A stretch of 9,013 nucleotides of DNA from Alphaproteobacteria bacterium UBA2784 (GCA_002352285.1 DEIC01000086.1:25957-34969); one strand, 5' to 3'; positions 1-8,346 are shown, numbered from the stretch's first letter. The notes: generated by a model not told the origin, from the letters alone. Numbers and translations: made by a program.

Positions 1-624
1 GGCGATGCCGAGGGCAAGGGCGGCATCTATAATTTCGTCACCAAGCGCGGCGATTGCCGTGGTCCGCGTTCCAAGATCAGCTGGACGCAGGTTGAAACGG
101 GATCGGCAGTCACGTGGAAATATCCCAGCTGCATCCTGCGCGGCGATGACAGCGTGGGCGAGTTCTATTCCATCGCCATCACCAACAATTTCCAGCAGGC
201 CGATACCGGCACCAAGATGATCCATCTGGGGCGCAACACGCGTTCGCGCATCATCGCCAAGGGCATCAGCGCAGGCCAGAGCCAGAGCACCTATCGCGGG
301 CTGGTAAGTGTTCATCCCAAGGCTGACGGCGCACGCAATTTCACGCAGTGCGACTCGCTGCTGGTGGGCAAGAAGTGCGGCGCGCACACGGTGCCCTATA
401 TCGAAAGCCGCAATCCAACTGCGCGTGTGGAGCACGAAGCAACCACATCGCGCATTTCGGATGACCAGCTGTTCTATTGTCTGGCGCGCGGCATTCCGGC
501 AGAGGAAGCCGTGACGCTGATCGTCAACGGCTTCTGCCGTGATGTGTTGCAGCAATTGCCGATGGAATTTGCGGTCGAAGCCCAGAAACTTGTCGGAATC
601 TCTCTCGAAGGGAGCGTCGGATGA
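1..624 (+). CDS. sufB: Fe-S cluster assembly scaffold SufB, C-terminal part (5' end outside window)
   Basis: SufB is the core subunit of the cytosolic SufBC2D complex on which nascent Fe-S clusters are built. The reading frame is open from base 1 to the TGA at 622-624, giving the last 207 residues of a protein usually about 480-495 long. The missing start is only the window edge. The visible part matches the SufB beta-helix and C-terminal helical domain: SWTQVETGSAVTWKYPSCIL, FYSIAITNNFQQADTGTKMI, KGISAGQSQ, YRGLVSV, VEHEATTSRISDDQLFYCL and the ending AVEAQKLVGISLEGSVG. The Cys at codon 349-351 (QCDSLL) corresponds to E. coli Cys405, which helps assemble the cluster at the SufB-SufD interface. 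The HE pair at 433-438 matches His433/Glu434. E. coli Cys424 is replaced by Ser here (YIESRN). The stop overlaps the next start as ATGA. Confidence 0.97.
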   Translation, partial: GDAEGKGGIYNFVTKRGDCRGPRSKISWTQVETGSAVTWKYPSCILRGDDSVGEFYSIAITNNFQQADTGTKMIHLGRNTRSRIIAKGISAGQSQSTYRGLVSVHPKADGARNFTQCDSLLVGKKCGAHTVPYIESRNPTARVEHEATTSRISDDQLFYCLARGIPAEEAVTLIVNGFCRDVLQQLPMEFAVEAQKLVGISLEGSVG

Positions 625-908
625 AACTGGAAGAAGGCGCGTGGTTCGTGCGCTCGAATGGCGGGCAGGGTTCCTATCCTGTCACGCGGCAGGGCTGGCT
701 GACTGTGCTCGGCTTTCTGGCTGGCGTGGGCATTTCGGCGGGCGTGGCCATGCTGCTTGCCAACACAGGCCCCGGCTGGATGTGGATCGCGGTGTTCGCC
801 GTGGGCATGGCGATCTCGGCGCTGGCATTCATTCTCATCGCGCGCAAGCGGACAGACTATTCCATCACGGTCAATGAGCTGATCGCGCGCCGCAAGGCAG
901 GCAAATAA
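621..908 (+). CDS. small two-helix membrane protein encoded between sufB and sufC, function unknown
   Basis: I do not recognise a named family for this 95-residue protein. Two hydrophobic helices are clear: about residues 26-47 (WLTVLGFLAGVGISAGVAM and following) and 52-74 (GWMWIAVFAVGMAISALAFI and following). A short NTGPG turn separates them. Arg23 precedes the first helix and RKR (75-77) follows the second, so the positive-inside rule predicts both termini in the cytoplasm. The N-terminal 22 residues are polar and Gly-rich, and the tail ends in a basic RRKAGK. It has no cysteines, so cluster or metal ligation is unlikely. The ATG overlaps the sufB stop (ATGA) and sufC follows 20 bases later, so it is embedded in the operon and probably translationally coupled to SufB. 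It could link the SUF machinery to the membrane, but that is inference. Codon usage looks like its neighbours, so I take it as a real gene. Confidence 0.85.
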   Translation: MKLEEGAWFVRSNGGQGSYPVTRQGWLTVLGFLAGVGISAGVAMLLANTGPGWMWIAVFAVGMAISALAFILIARKRTDYSITVNELIARRKAGK

Positions 909-928
909 AGGCGGACGGACAGGTTTCG

Positions 929-1678
929 ATGCTGACGATTGACGACATCCATGTGGCCGTGAACGGCAAGGAGATCATCAAGGGGCTGACCCTTGCGATC
1001 CGGCCGGGAGAAACGCATGCGGTGATGGGGCCGAATGGTTCCGGCAAGTCCACGCTTTCCTATTTCCTTGCGGGCCGCGAGGGCTATGAGCTGACGGCGG
1101 GGCGTGTGCTTTTCCGTGGCGAGGATGTTGCCGGGCTCTCGCCCGACCAGCGCGTGGCGCGCGGCATGTTCCTGGCCATGCAATATCCGGTCGAAATTCC
1201 GGGTGTCGCGACCATGACATTCCTGCGCACGGCGCTGAATGCGCAGCGGCGCGCGCGCGGCGAAAAGGAACTGGATGCGTCATCGTTCCTCAAGCTCGTG
1301 CGCAAGCATGCCGCCGAACTCAACATCAGCGACGACATGCTGAAGCGTCCGCTGAACGCCGGATTTTCCGGCGGCGAGAAGAAGCGGCTTGAAATCCTGC
1401 AGATGACGCTTTTTGCGCCGCTGTTTGCCGTGCTGGATGAAACCGACAGTGGTCTTGATATTGACGCGCTGAAACTGGTGGCGGACGGCGTAAACCGCAT
1501 GAAGTCGCCGGAGCGTTCGCTCCTCGTCATCACGCATTATCAGCGCCTGTTGAGCCATATTGTGCCAGACCATGTTCACGTTCTGGCAGGCGGGCGCATT
1601 GTGAAGTCTGGCGGCAAGGAACTGGCGCTGGAGCTTGAAGCGCGCGGCTATGACCACATCATCAAGGCGGCGGCGTGA
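929..1678 (+). CDS. sufC: Fe-S cluster assembly ATPase SufC
   Basis: SufC is the ABC-type ATPase of the SufBC2D complex. ATP-driven dimerisation reshapes SufB-SufD during cluster assembly, and it has no transmembrane partner. At 249 residues it is the family length. Visible motifs are Walker A GPNGSGKST (34-42), Q-loop Gln85 in AMQYPVEIPG, ABC signature FSGGEKKR (146-153), Walker B LFAVLDE (165-171), the TDSGLDIDA D-loop region (172-180) and the H-loop His203 in ITHYQR. Lys152, Glu171 and His203 fall at the same numbers as in E. coli SufC, where they are catalytically important. The start gives the expected MLTIDDIHV N-terminus, 20 bases after the membrane-protein stop, with a purine-rich GGACAGG upstream. 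sufD begins 3 bases after the stop. Confidence 0.98.
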   Translation: MLTIDDIHVAVNGKEIIKGLTLAIRPGETHAVMGPNGSGKSTLSYFLAGREGYELTAGRVLFRGEDVAGLSPDQRVARGMFLAMQYPVEIPGVATMTFLRTALNAQRRARGEKELDASSFLKLVRKHAAELNISDDMLKRPLNAGFSGGEKKRLEILQMTLFAPLFAVLDETDSGLDIDALKLVADGVNRMKSPERSLLVITHYQRLLSHIVPDHVHVLAGGRIVKSGGKELALELEARGYDHIIKAAA

Positions 1679-1681
1679 ACC

Positions 1682-2907
1682 ATGGGCGTGGCTCTGGCCA
1701 TTGACGGGTTGAAGGCGGCGGCGGCGACTCGGGCGGCGATCCATGGCGTGCCCCACCGGCGCATGGAAGATTGGCGCTACAGCGATCTGCGCCGCCTTGT
1801 GCCGGAATTGCCGCAGGCGGCAGAGGCGCTGGCTGCCGATCAGGCGCAGGCGCTTGTTGCACAAGATGCATTTGCCGGGGTCGCGGCGATCCGCCTTGTC
1901 TTTGCCAATGGGCGGTTTGTGCCGGCGCTTTCGGCGCTGTCACCGGCGCCCGCTTTGCAGATTGCCGATCTTGGCCAGGGATTGCCGGATTGGGCCGTGC
2001 CGCATTTCGGGCAGGTCAAGCATCCGGTGCATGCGCCGATGGCAGACATGGCGCTGGCGGGCATGATGGGTGGCGTCGCCATCCGCATCTCGCACAATTA
2101 CAGGCTGGAGGCGCCGCTCCATCTGTGTTTTGTGAATGCGGGCGAGGGCGCGCGCCACGCGCGTGTGCTGATTGTTCTTGAAACAAATGCCCATGCGACC
2201 CTGATCGAAAGCCATTCGGGCGGGCGTTTCTGCAACATGGCCACAGAGCTGGTGCTGGGCGCGAATGCAACGCTGACCCAACTGCGCCATGCGCCCATGG
2301 CGGCAGGCGAAACTTCGGTGCATACGCTGTCGGCCGCGATCCATGCGGGTGCGGCCCTCAACCAGTTCGTGATGGCGGAAGGCGCGGGCTTTGCGCGCCA
2401 CGAAACGGGCCTCTCGTTTCTTGGCCGCAGTGCGCGCGCGCAATTGAGCGGCGTGTCGGTGCTTTCTGGCGAAGGTCATGCCGATATGACAACGATTGCC
2501 GACCACGCCGTGCGGCAATGCACATCGGACCAGATGTTCAAAGCCGTGGCTGGCGGCAAGTCGCGCGCGATCTACCAGGGCCGGGTGATTGTGCGCCCGG
2601 GTGCGGATGGCACGGACAGCCGGCAACTGGCCAAGGCGCTTCTGGCCTCGCCGCACGCCGAGGCCGACGCCAAGCCCGAGCTTGAAATCCATGCCGACGA
2701 TGTGACGTGCAGCCATGGCGCCGCGGTGGGCGATCTTGATGCCGATGCGCTTTTCTATCTGATGGCGCGCGGCATTCCGGTTGCGCAAGCGCGCGCCATG
2801 CTGACGGAGGCGTTCCTGGCCGAGGTGACTTCACGTCTGCCCGAAGGTGCAGCAGCCGACATCATCCGTGCACGGATCAGCGCGGCGCTTGTGGACGCAG
2901 GTGCGCC

Positions 2908-2911
<4 letters not shown>
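1682..2911 (+). CDS. sufD: Fe-S cluster assembly protein SufD
   Basis: SufD is the SufB paralogue that pairs with SufB and SufC in the scaffold complex and is important for iron acquisition. The product is 409 residues, close to the usual 420-430. The N-terminal part (about 1-100) is Ala-rich and helical, with the RRMEDWRYSDL motif typical of SufD. The middle is the beta-helix domain (for example LIESHSGGRFCNMATELVLG and FLGRSARAQLSGVSVLSG). The C-terminal domain contains SRAIYQGRVIVRPGADGTDS, DDVTCSHGAAVGDLD and ALFYLMARGIP. His345 in CSHGAAVG corresponds to E. coli SufD His360, the residue paired with SufB Cys405 at the assembly site. The ATG lies 3 bases after the sufC stop, with AAGG at 1664-1667 as a somewhat distant ribosome site. 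The stop overlaps the sufS start (ATGA). Confidence 0.97.
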
Positions 2912-4148
<1,237 letters not shown>

Positions 4149-4152
<4 letters not shown>

Positions 4153-4577
4153 ACGCCGCTGGTCTTGATGATCTTTATCGTGAGGCCATTCTCGATCATG
4201 GCCGCAATCCGCGCTGCATGGGAAAGCTGGACGATGCGACCCATACCGGCTGCGATGCCAACCGTCTGTGCGGCGATGCGGTGACGATCCGGTTGCGCAT
4301 TGCCGATGGCTGTATTGAGGAAGCGCGCTTTGAGGGCGAGGGCTGCGCCATCTCGCAGGCATCTGCATCCATGCTGACTGAGGCGCTGGGCGGCAAGCGC
4401 GTTGAGGACGCTGAACGCCTTGCGGCGATGATGCGCGTTGCACTGGAGGGGCGGGAACCGCCTGCCGCCAACACGCTGGCAGGACTTCTGGCCGGTGTAC
4501 GCGCATTTCCTGAACGTGTGGCCTGTGCGCTTTTGAGTGTTCATGCGCTGGAGCGGGCGCTGGGGGCTGCGCCATGA
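4149..4577 (+). CDS. sufU: SufU/IscU-type Fe-S assembly protein (sulfur acceptor of SufS)
   Basis: This U-type protein has the fold of IscU and, in SufU systems, uses a zinc site to accept persulfide sulfur from SufS. The 142-residue product has LYREAILDHGRNP (9-21), Cys41 and Asp43 in RLCGD, Cys66 in GEGCAISQAS and Cys126 in RVACALLSVHAL. Those positions nearly coincide with Bacillus SufU Cys41, Asp43, Cys66 and Cys128. The gap of 59 residues between the second and third conserved cysteines is about 17 longer than in IscU, which is the SufU-type insertion. The LPPVK chaperone motif of IscU is absent. It starts by ATGA overlap with sufS and has GGGAG at 4136-4140 as a good ribosome site. Extra Cys23, Cys35 and Cys55 are unusual but lie outside the conserved metal site. 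Whether it acts as scaffold or only as sulfur relay is not decided by sequence. Confidence 0.93.
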
Positions 4578-4927
4578 GTGCGGAGCCCAAACAGGCGGCA
4601 ACGCCGCTGACCGAACTTGAACTGGCTGATCTCACCGACAAGATCATTGCGGCGCTGAAGACCGTGTTTGATCCCGAAATTCCGGTCGATATCTACGAGC
4701 TTGGGCTTATCTACAAAATCGACGTGACCGATGACATGGACATCCTGATCGACATGACGCTGACCGCCCCGGGCTGCCCCGTTGCGGGTCAGATGCCGGG
4801 ATGGGTGGAGGATGCTGTCAAGACCGTGCCCGGAATCCGCAGTGTAAAGGTGAGTATGGTGTTTGATCCGCCGTGGGAGCCGTCGCGCATGTCTGAAGAA
4901 GCCCGCCTTGAACTCAACATGTTCTGA
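4574..4927 (+). CDS. sufT: SufT, DUF59/MIP18-family Fe-S maturation factor
   Basis: SufT is a small DUF59/MIP18-family protein, related to eukaryotic CIA2, that supports Fe-S protein maturation, especially under high demand. The 117-residue product shows the family hallmarks: VFDPEIPVDIYELGLIY (31-47), MTLTAPGCP (61-69) with conserved Cys68, and the C-terminal VFDPPWEPSRMSEEAR stretch. About 16 residues precede the core domain as a polar N-terminal extension. The start overlaps the sufU stop (ATGA), with GGGGG at 4562-4566 about 7 bases upstream as the ribosome site. Within the operon it most likely acts in transfer or maturation rather than in sulfur supply. The exact biochemical step is not established for the family. 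Confidence 0.95.
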   Translation: MSAEPKQAATPLTELELADLTDKIIAALKTVFDPEIPVDIYELGLIYKIDVTDDMDILIDMTLTAPGCPVAGQMPGWVEDAVKTVPGIRSVKVSMVFDPPWEPSRMSEEARLELNMF

Positions 4928-4943
4928 TACAATCTTTGCACCA
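4928..4943 (+). promoter_or_regulatory. candidate -10 element and possible leaderless start for sufA
   Basis: TACAAT at 4928-4933 matches the TATAAT consensus at 5 of 6 positions and lies directly after the sufT stop. A transcript would start about 7 bases downstream, near 4940-4943, where the sufA ATG lies. No Shine-Dalgarno-like purine run precedes that ATG. A TTGAAC at 4908-4913 could be the -35, but its 14-base spacer is shorter than the usual 16-18. The call therefore rests on the -10 match and the missing ribosome site only. Confidence 0.25.
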
Positions 4944-5338
4944 TGACCGAGACCGCCACACCCGCCCGATCCCGCCGCGAACGGCCCAAGCCCGTGCGGC
5001 TGACTGATGCGGCAGCCGAACGCATCCGTGCTATCATGGCCGGTTCGGCCACGCCGGTGTTCGGTTTGCGCGTCGGTGTCAAGAATGCGGGGTGCGCGGG
5101 CCAAGCCTATACGATGGAGTATGCAACGGCTGCCCGCCCGCTCGATGAAGTGATCGAAGACAAGGGCGTGCGCATTCTGATCGAGCCGAAATCGATCCTG
5201 TTCCTGATTGGAACGGAACTCGATTTCGTCACGGACCGGCTTTCGCAAAAGTTCGTGTTCCGCAATCCAAACGAAACAGATGCCTGCGGCTGCGGTGAAT
5301 CCGTTGCCATCACGCCCGCGTCTGACGCGAAAGCCTGA
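4943..5338 (+). CDS. sufA: A-type Fe-S carrier protein SufA/IscA family
   Basis: A-type carriers bind a cluster or iron between subunits and deliver clusters to target apoproteins. The 131-residue product has the full signature: Cys51 in NAGCAGQAY and the C-terminal CGCGES with Cys115 and Cys117. Between them lie a typical core including ILIEPKSILFLIGTELDFV and SQKFVFRNPN. About 17 residues before the core (TPARSRRERPKP) form a basic, Arg/Pro-rich extension, making it longer than the roughly 107-122 residues usual for IscA/SufA. It starts 15 bases after sufT without a clear ribosome-binding sequence, unlike most genes here. A candidate -10 lies just upstream, so it may have its own leaderless transcript besides operon read-through. 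IscA, SufA and ErpA are hard to separate by sequence; SufA is chosen from the operon context. Confidence 0.93.
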   Translation: MTETATPARSRRERPKPVRLTDAAAERIRAIMAGSATPVFGLRVGVKNAGCAGQAYTMEYATAARPLDEVIEDKGVRILIEPKSILFLIGTELDFVTDRLSQKFVFRNPNETDACGCGESVAITPASDAKA

Positions 5339-5381
5339 ACTTTCCGGCCATATGGTCGAACAGGCCCCGGATCGGATAGTT

Positions 5382-5398
5382 TTGCGCCACACGCGCAA
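5382..5398 (+). other. short hairpin before the PLP enzyme gene
   Basis: TTGCGC and GCGCAA form a perfect 6-bp stem around a 5-base loop (CACAC) in the 76-base gap after sufA. No T-run follows on the plus strand, so it does not look like an intrinsic terminator. It ends 3 bases before the GGAG ribosome site at 5402-5405. It could be a small leader structure or chance in GC-rich DNA. Confidence 0.3.
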
Positions 5399-5414
5399 GG
5401 CGGAGATTCGATCC

Positions 5415-6704
5415 ATGAGCAAATATCGCAAGCATGAAGTTGCAGGCAAAAAACTTGCCCCGCAAACCCAGATGATGTCGTTCGGCTATGATCCGGCGCT
5501 GTCGGAAGGGGCGGTGAAGCAGCCGCTGTTCCAGACCTCCACATTCGTTTTCAAGTCGGCGGAAGACGGCAAGCGCAACTTCGCGCTGCGCCGTGGCCTT
5601 GCGAAGGAAAATCCGGGCGAGGTGCCGGGGCTTCTTTATTCGCGCTTCAACAATCCCAATCTTGAAATCCTCGAAGACCGCCTGGCGATCTGGGAGGGCT
5701 CGGAGAAAGCTGTCGTGTTTTCGTCCGGCATGGCAGCGATCTCATGCGTGCTGCTCGCGCTGGCGCGGCCGGGCGACATCATCGCCAATTCCGAGCCGCT
5801 CTATGGCGGCACAGAGGGGCTGCTTAAAAACATCATGCCACAGTTCGGTGTGGAGCAGGTGGGTGTGCCCTTCGATACGCGGCTGAAAGATGCCGCGGAG
5901 ATGATGCGTGAGGCTGACGCGCGCGCCGCTGCACGCGGCGGGCGCGTGGCGGCCTTCATGATTGAAACACCTGCCAATCCGACCAACGAACTCACCGACA
6001 TTGCTGGGGCCGCCGAGATCGCCCGCAGGCTCACGCGCAACGGCAAGCGCCCCGCCATTGTGGTGGACAACACGCTGCTGGGCCCGCTGTGGCAGAAGCC
6101 GCTGGAGCATGGCGCCGACTACGTCGTCTACTCGCTCACCAAATATGTGGGCGGACATTCTGATCTGGTGGGCGGTGCTGCTCTGGGATCGGCAGAGGCG
6201 ATCAAGGCGGTCGCGCCGCTGCGCACGTCGCTGGGCGCGGTGCTTGATCCGCATACGGCATGGCTCCTCTCGCGCAGTCTGGAAACGCTGGAGCTGCGCA
6301 TGACGCGCGCCACAGAGAATGCGACGCGCGTTGCCAATTTCCTGAAGACGCACCCCAAAGTGAAAGACGTTCTTTTCATCGGCAACGTCAAGCCGGGGTC
6401 GGATCAGGAGCGCATCGCCAGGAAACAATGCCTGGGTGTCGGCTCCACCTTCTCGATCCGCGTGAAGGGCGGCGAGGCAGAGGCGTTCCGCTTCCTTGAT
6501 GCGCTGAAGATCGTGAAGCTGGCGGTCAGTCTGGGCGGCACGGAAAGCCTGACCTCGCATCCGGCGACGACCACGCATCTGGACTACTCGCCGGAGGACA
6601 AAGCGCGTTACGGTATCACGGGCGATCTGGTGCGCATCTCGATCGGTATCGAGAATGCGGACGACCTGATCGCGGATTTTGCGCAGGCGCTCGATCACAT
6701 CTGA
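5415..6704 (+). CDS. Cys/Met-metabolism PLP-dependent enzyme (cystathionine gamma-synthase/methionine gamma-lyase superfamily)
   Basis: This is a fold-type I PLP enzyme of the transsulfuration superfamily, 429 residues long. Visible features are YSRFNNPN (Tyr and Arg that bind the neighbouring subunit's PLP phosphate), SSGMAA (phosphate loop), the cofactor-contacting Tyr in EPLYGGTEGL, Asp in VVDNTLLGP, the Schiff-base Lys243 in SLTKYVGGHSDLVGG, and SLGGTESLTSHPATTTH near the C-terminus. The frame is open upstream to 5208, but that would overlap sufA. The ATG at 5415, with GGAG at 5402-5405 nine bases upstream, gives the expected MSKYRKHEVAGKKLAPQTQM start. Substrate cannot be fixed: gamma-synthase, gamma-lyase and beta-lyase activities all occur in this superfamily. 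It follows the suf operon by 76 bases on the same strand and may be read through from it. The thematic link is cysteine and sulfur metabolism. Confidence 0.92.
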   Translation: MSKYRKHEVAGKKLAPQTQMMSFGYDPALSEGAVKQPLFQTSTFVFKSAEDGKRNFALRRGLAKENPGEVPGLLYSRFNNPNLEILEDRLAIWEGSEKAVVFSSGMAAISCVLLALARPGDIIANSEPLYGGTEGLLKNIMPQFGVEQVGVPFDTRLKDAAEMMREADARAAARGGRVAAFMIETPANPTNELTDIAGAAEIARRLTRNGKRPAIVVDNTLLGPLWQKPLEHGADYVVYSLTKYVGGHSDLVGGAALGSAEAIKAVAPLRTSLGAVLDPHTAWLLSRSLETLELRMTRATENATRVANFLKTHPKVKDVLFIGNVKPGSDQERIARKQCLGVGSTFSIRVKGGEAEAFRFLDALKIVKLAVSLGGTESLTSHPATTTHLDYSPEDKARYGITGDLVRISIGIENADDLIADFAQALDHI

Positions 6705-6713
6705 GGCGGCAGC

Positions 6714-7085
6714 ATGGCGCGCGGCGAAGATCATCTCTGGCTGAAAGATGTTTTCGCTGCGTTCGGCCCTGTGCGCGTCAAATCCATGTTTGGCGGGCAG
6801 GGGCTTTATGCCGATGATCTCTTCATCGGCATTGTCGCCGATGGCGCCATCTATCTGCGTGTTGATGACACGAACCGCGCCGACTATGAGGCCGAGGGGA
6901 TGAAACCCTTCACCTTTGAATTCAAGAGCGGCAAGACCGGCACGATGAGCTATTGGGAAGTGCCTGCGCGGCTTTATGATGATCCCCACGAGATGGCGGC
7001 ATGGGCCAGAAAATCACTGGCGGCCGCGCGCGCGAAGGCGGGTGAGAAAAGGAAGCAAGTGCGCAGGGCAAAAAAGAAGCCGTGA
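6714..7085 (+). CDS. TfoX N-terminal domain protein
   Basis: The 123-residue product matches the TfoX N-terminal domain: KSMFGGQGLYADDLFIGIVA (about 23-42), IYLRVDDTNRADYEAEGMKP (about 46-65) and SYWEVPARLYDDPHEMAAWA (about 83-102). It lacks the C-terminal TfoX domain, so it is a single-domain protein. Many such proteins are labelled DNA transformation protein by analogy with the Haemophilus/Vibrio competence regulator, but for stand-alone N-domain proteins that role is unproven. The last 19 residues are strongly basic (RAKAGEKRKQVRRAKKKP), suggesting nucleic-acid contact. The ATG is 9 bases after the preceding stop with GAGG close upstream, so it is probably cotranscribed with the PLP enzyme gene. 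It ends 12 bases from the convergent hydrolase gene. Confidence 0.9.
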   Translation: MARGEDHLWLKDVFAAFGPVRVKSMFGGQGLYADDLFIGIVADGAIYLRVDDTNRADYEAEGMKPFTFEFKSGKTGTMSYWEVPARLYDDPHEMAAWARKSLAAARAKAGEKRKQVRRAKKKP

Positions 7086-7097
7086 GGGCATCGCACC

Positions 7098-7808
7098 TCA
7101 GCTGCCAAACACCTCACCGAAAAAGTCGCGCATCGCAGCCCAGGATCGGCGGTGGGCGCGTTCCTGATAGGCGAAGCCCGGAATCCTGAAAGCATCCACC
7201 GACAGATCGGTGAAGCTGTGGCCCGCGCCGCCATAGACCAGCATCTGCCAGTCTGCCTTCAGGCGCGTCATTTCAGCGGCAAAGGCGTTGCGCGCCTCGG
7301 GTGTAATCAGCGGATCGTCAGCGCCCAGACACGCCATGATCCTGCCGGTGACGGGGCGGTCATCCACCGCAAAATCATTGAGGCCCGGGTGGAAGGCTAC
7401 CACTGCCGAAAGTTCCGTCGATGACCGCGTGAGTTCCAGAACCGTCTGGCCGCCAAAGCAATAGCCGATGGCGCCCAGCCGCTCTGTATCCACGCCATCG
7501 AGCGTCTTGAGCACTTCAAGGCCGGCCAGGGCGCGCGCGCGCCACAGAGGTGGATCGTTGCGCAGGTTGGTGAGCAGGCTCATCGCCTGCTCGCGGCTTT
7601 GGGCAACCTCGCCATACATATCGAGCGCGAATGCGGCATAGCCTAGCTCGCCCAGGCGGCGCGCATGGAGTTTTGCGTGTTCGGTCAGGCCGCCGCCCTG
7701 ATGGCAAACAAGGATGCCCGGCACGAACCGGCCAGCGGTGGCAGGCTCCACCGCATAGCCGGTCAGTTTCTTGCCACCTGCGTCATAGGAGATGCTGCGT
7801 GTCTTCAT
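7098..7808 (-). CDS. dienelactone hydrolase family alpha/beta hydrolase
   Basis: The 236-residue product has the alpha/beta-hydrolase fold of the dienelactone hydrolase family. The nucleophile motif is GYCFGG with Cys117, giving a Cys-Asp-His triad with probable Asp165 (GADDPLI) and His197 (GGAGHSFTD). Early strands carry ILVCHQGGGLTEHAK (32-46) and YAAFALDMYG (57-66), both typical. There is no signal peptide, so it should be cytosolic. The substrate is unknown; few relatives are true dienelactone hydrolases and no aromatic-degradation genes are nearby. It starts 19 bases after the gcrA stop on the same strand with a strong ribosome site (AAGGGGAG on the minus strand at about 7815-7822), so the two genes are probably cotranscribed. 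It converges with the TfoX-type gene and no terminator is visible between them. Confidence 0.92.
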   Translation of the reverse strand: MKTRSISYDAGGKKLTGYAVEPATAGRFVPGILVCHQGGGLTEHAKLHARRLGELGYAAFALDMYGEVAQSREQAMSLLTNLRNDPPLWRARALAGLEVLKTLDGVDTERLGAIGYCFGGQTVLELTRSSTELSAVVAFHPGLNDFAVDDRPVTGRIMACLGADDPLITPEARNAFAAEMTRLKADWQMLVYGGAGHSFTDLSVDAFRIPGFAYQERAHRRSWAAMRDFFGEVFGS

Positions 7809-7827
7809 GCCTCATCTCCCCTTCTGA

Positions 7828-8283
7828 CTATCCGGCGAAGCGGCCCCGGTCACGATCACGGCGCAGCTGGGCGGGCTGATAGGCCATGCGTGCGTGGTGC
7901 TCACAATAGGGCGCGCCTGCTTTCGACTTGCGACCGCAGAAGCGGAAGTCCGGCTTGCTCGGGTCGCCCAAGGGCCATTTGCACATGGCGCCGGAGAGCG
8001 AGAGCACGGTCACGGGATCACCCGGCATCGGCTCCAGCGGCTCCTCGATCACGGGCGCGGGCGCCACGGCCTGAGCCACGCGCACGGCGGGGCGAGGCTG
8101 GGTCGCGGCACGCGGGCGCTCCGGCCGCACGGCCGTCACGCGGCCCGAAAGGCCAAGGCGATGCACCTTGCCGATCACCGCATTGCGCGTCACCTGGCCC
8201 AGCGCCAAGGCGATCTGGCTGGCGGTCATGCCCTCGGCCCACATGGTTTTGAGCCGTTCAATGCGTTCTTCTGTCCACGACAT
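7828..8283 (-). CDS. gcrA: cell cycle regulator GcrA
   Basis: GcrA is an alphaproteobacterial transcription factor that binds RNA polymerase sigma-70 and activates promoters carrying GANTC sites methylated by CcrM. In Caulobacter it oscillates opposite to CtrA. The 151-residue product starts with the near-invariant MSWTEERIERLK. A helix-turn-helix follows (ASQIALALGQVTRNAVIGKV, 21-40, then HRLGLSGR). A Pro/Ala/Arg-rich linker spans about 50-90. The C-terminal sigma-interaction domain contains MCKWPLGDP (100-108), FRFCGRKS (113-120) and PYCEHHARMAYQP (125-137). Cys101, Cys116, Cys127 and His130 could form a metal site (inference). It is shorter than the 173-residue Caulobacter protein, mainly in the linker and tail. 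It reads away from argD, with the regulatory region described separately. Confidence 0.97.
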   Translation of the reverse strand: MSWTEERIERLKTMWAEGMTASQIALALGQVTRNAVIGKVHRLGLSGRVTAVRPERPRAATQPRPAVRVAQAVAPAPVIEEPLEPMPGDPVTVLSLSGAMCKWPLGDPSKPDFRFCGRKSKAGAPYCEHHARMAYQPAQLRRDRDRGRFAG

Positions 8284-8346
8284 GCCCCATTACCCCGTTC
8301 TGTGCTGGCCGGGATTGGCCGGCAAACCGGCAACCCCTTGATCTGA

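Noticed and set aside
1..624. A truncated or broken sufB
   Set aside because: The frame is open from the first base with intact C-terminal motifs, so only the window edge cuts it.
1940..2788. A 282-codon minus-strand frame inside sufD
   Set aside because: It is a codon-bias shadow of sufD with no recognisable domain.
5208..5414. A 69-residue N-terminal extension of the PLP enzyme
   Set aside because: It would overlap the end of sufA out of frame, lacks similarity to the family N-terminus, and the ATG at 5415 has a good ribosome site.
5742..6989. A 415-codon minus-strand frame opposite the PLP enzyme and the TfoX-type gene
   Set aside because: It spans two well-supported genes on the other strand and its product shows no motif.
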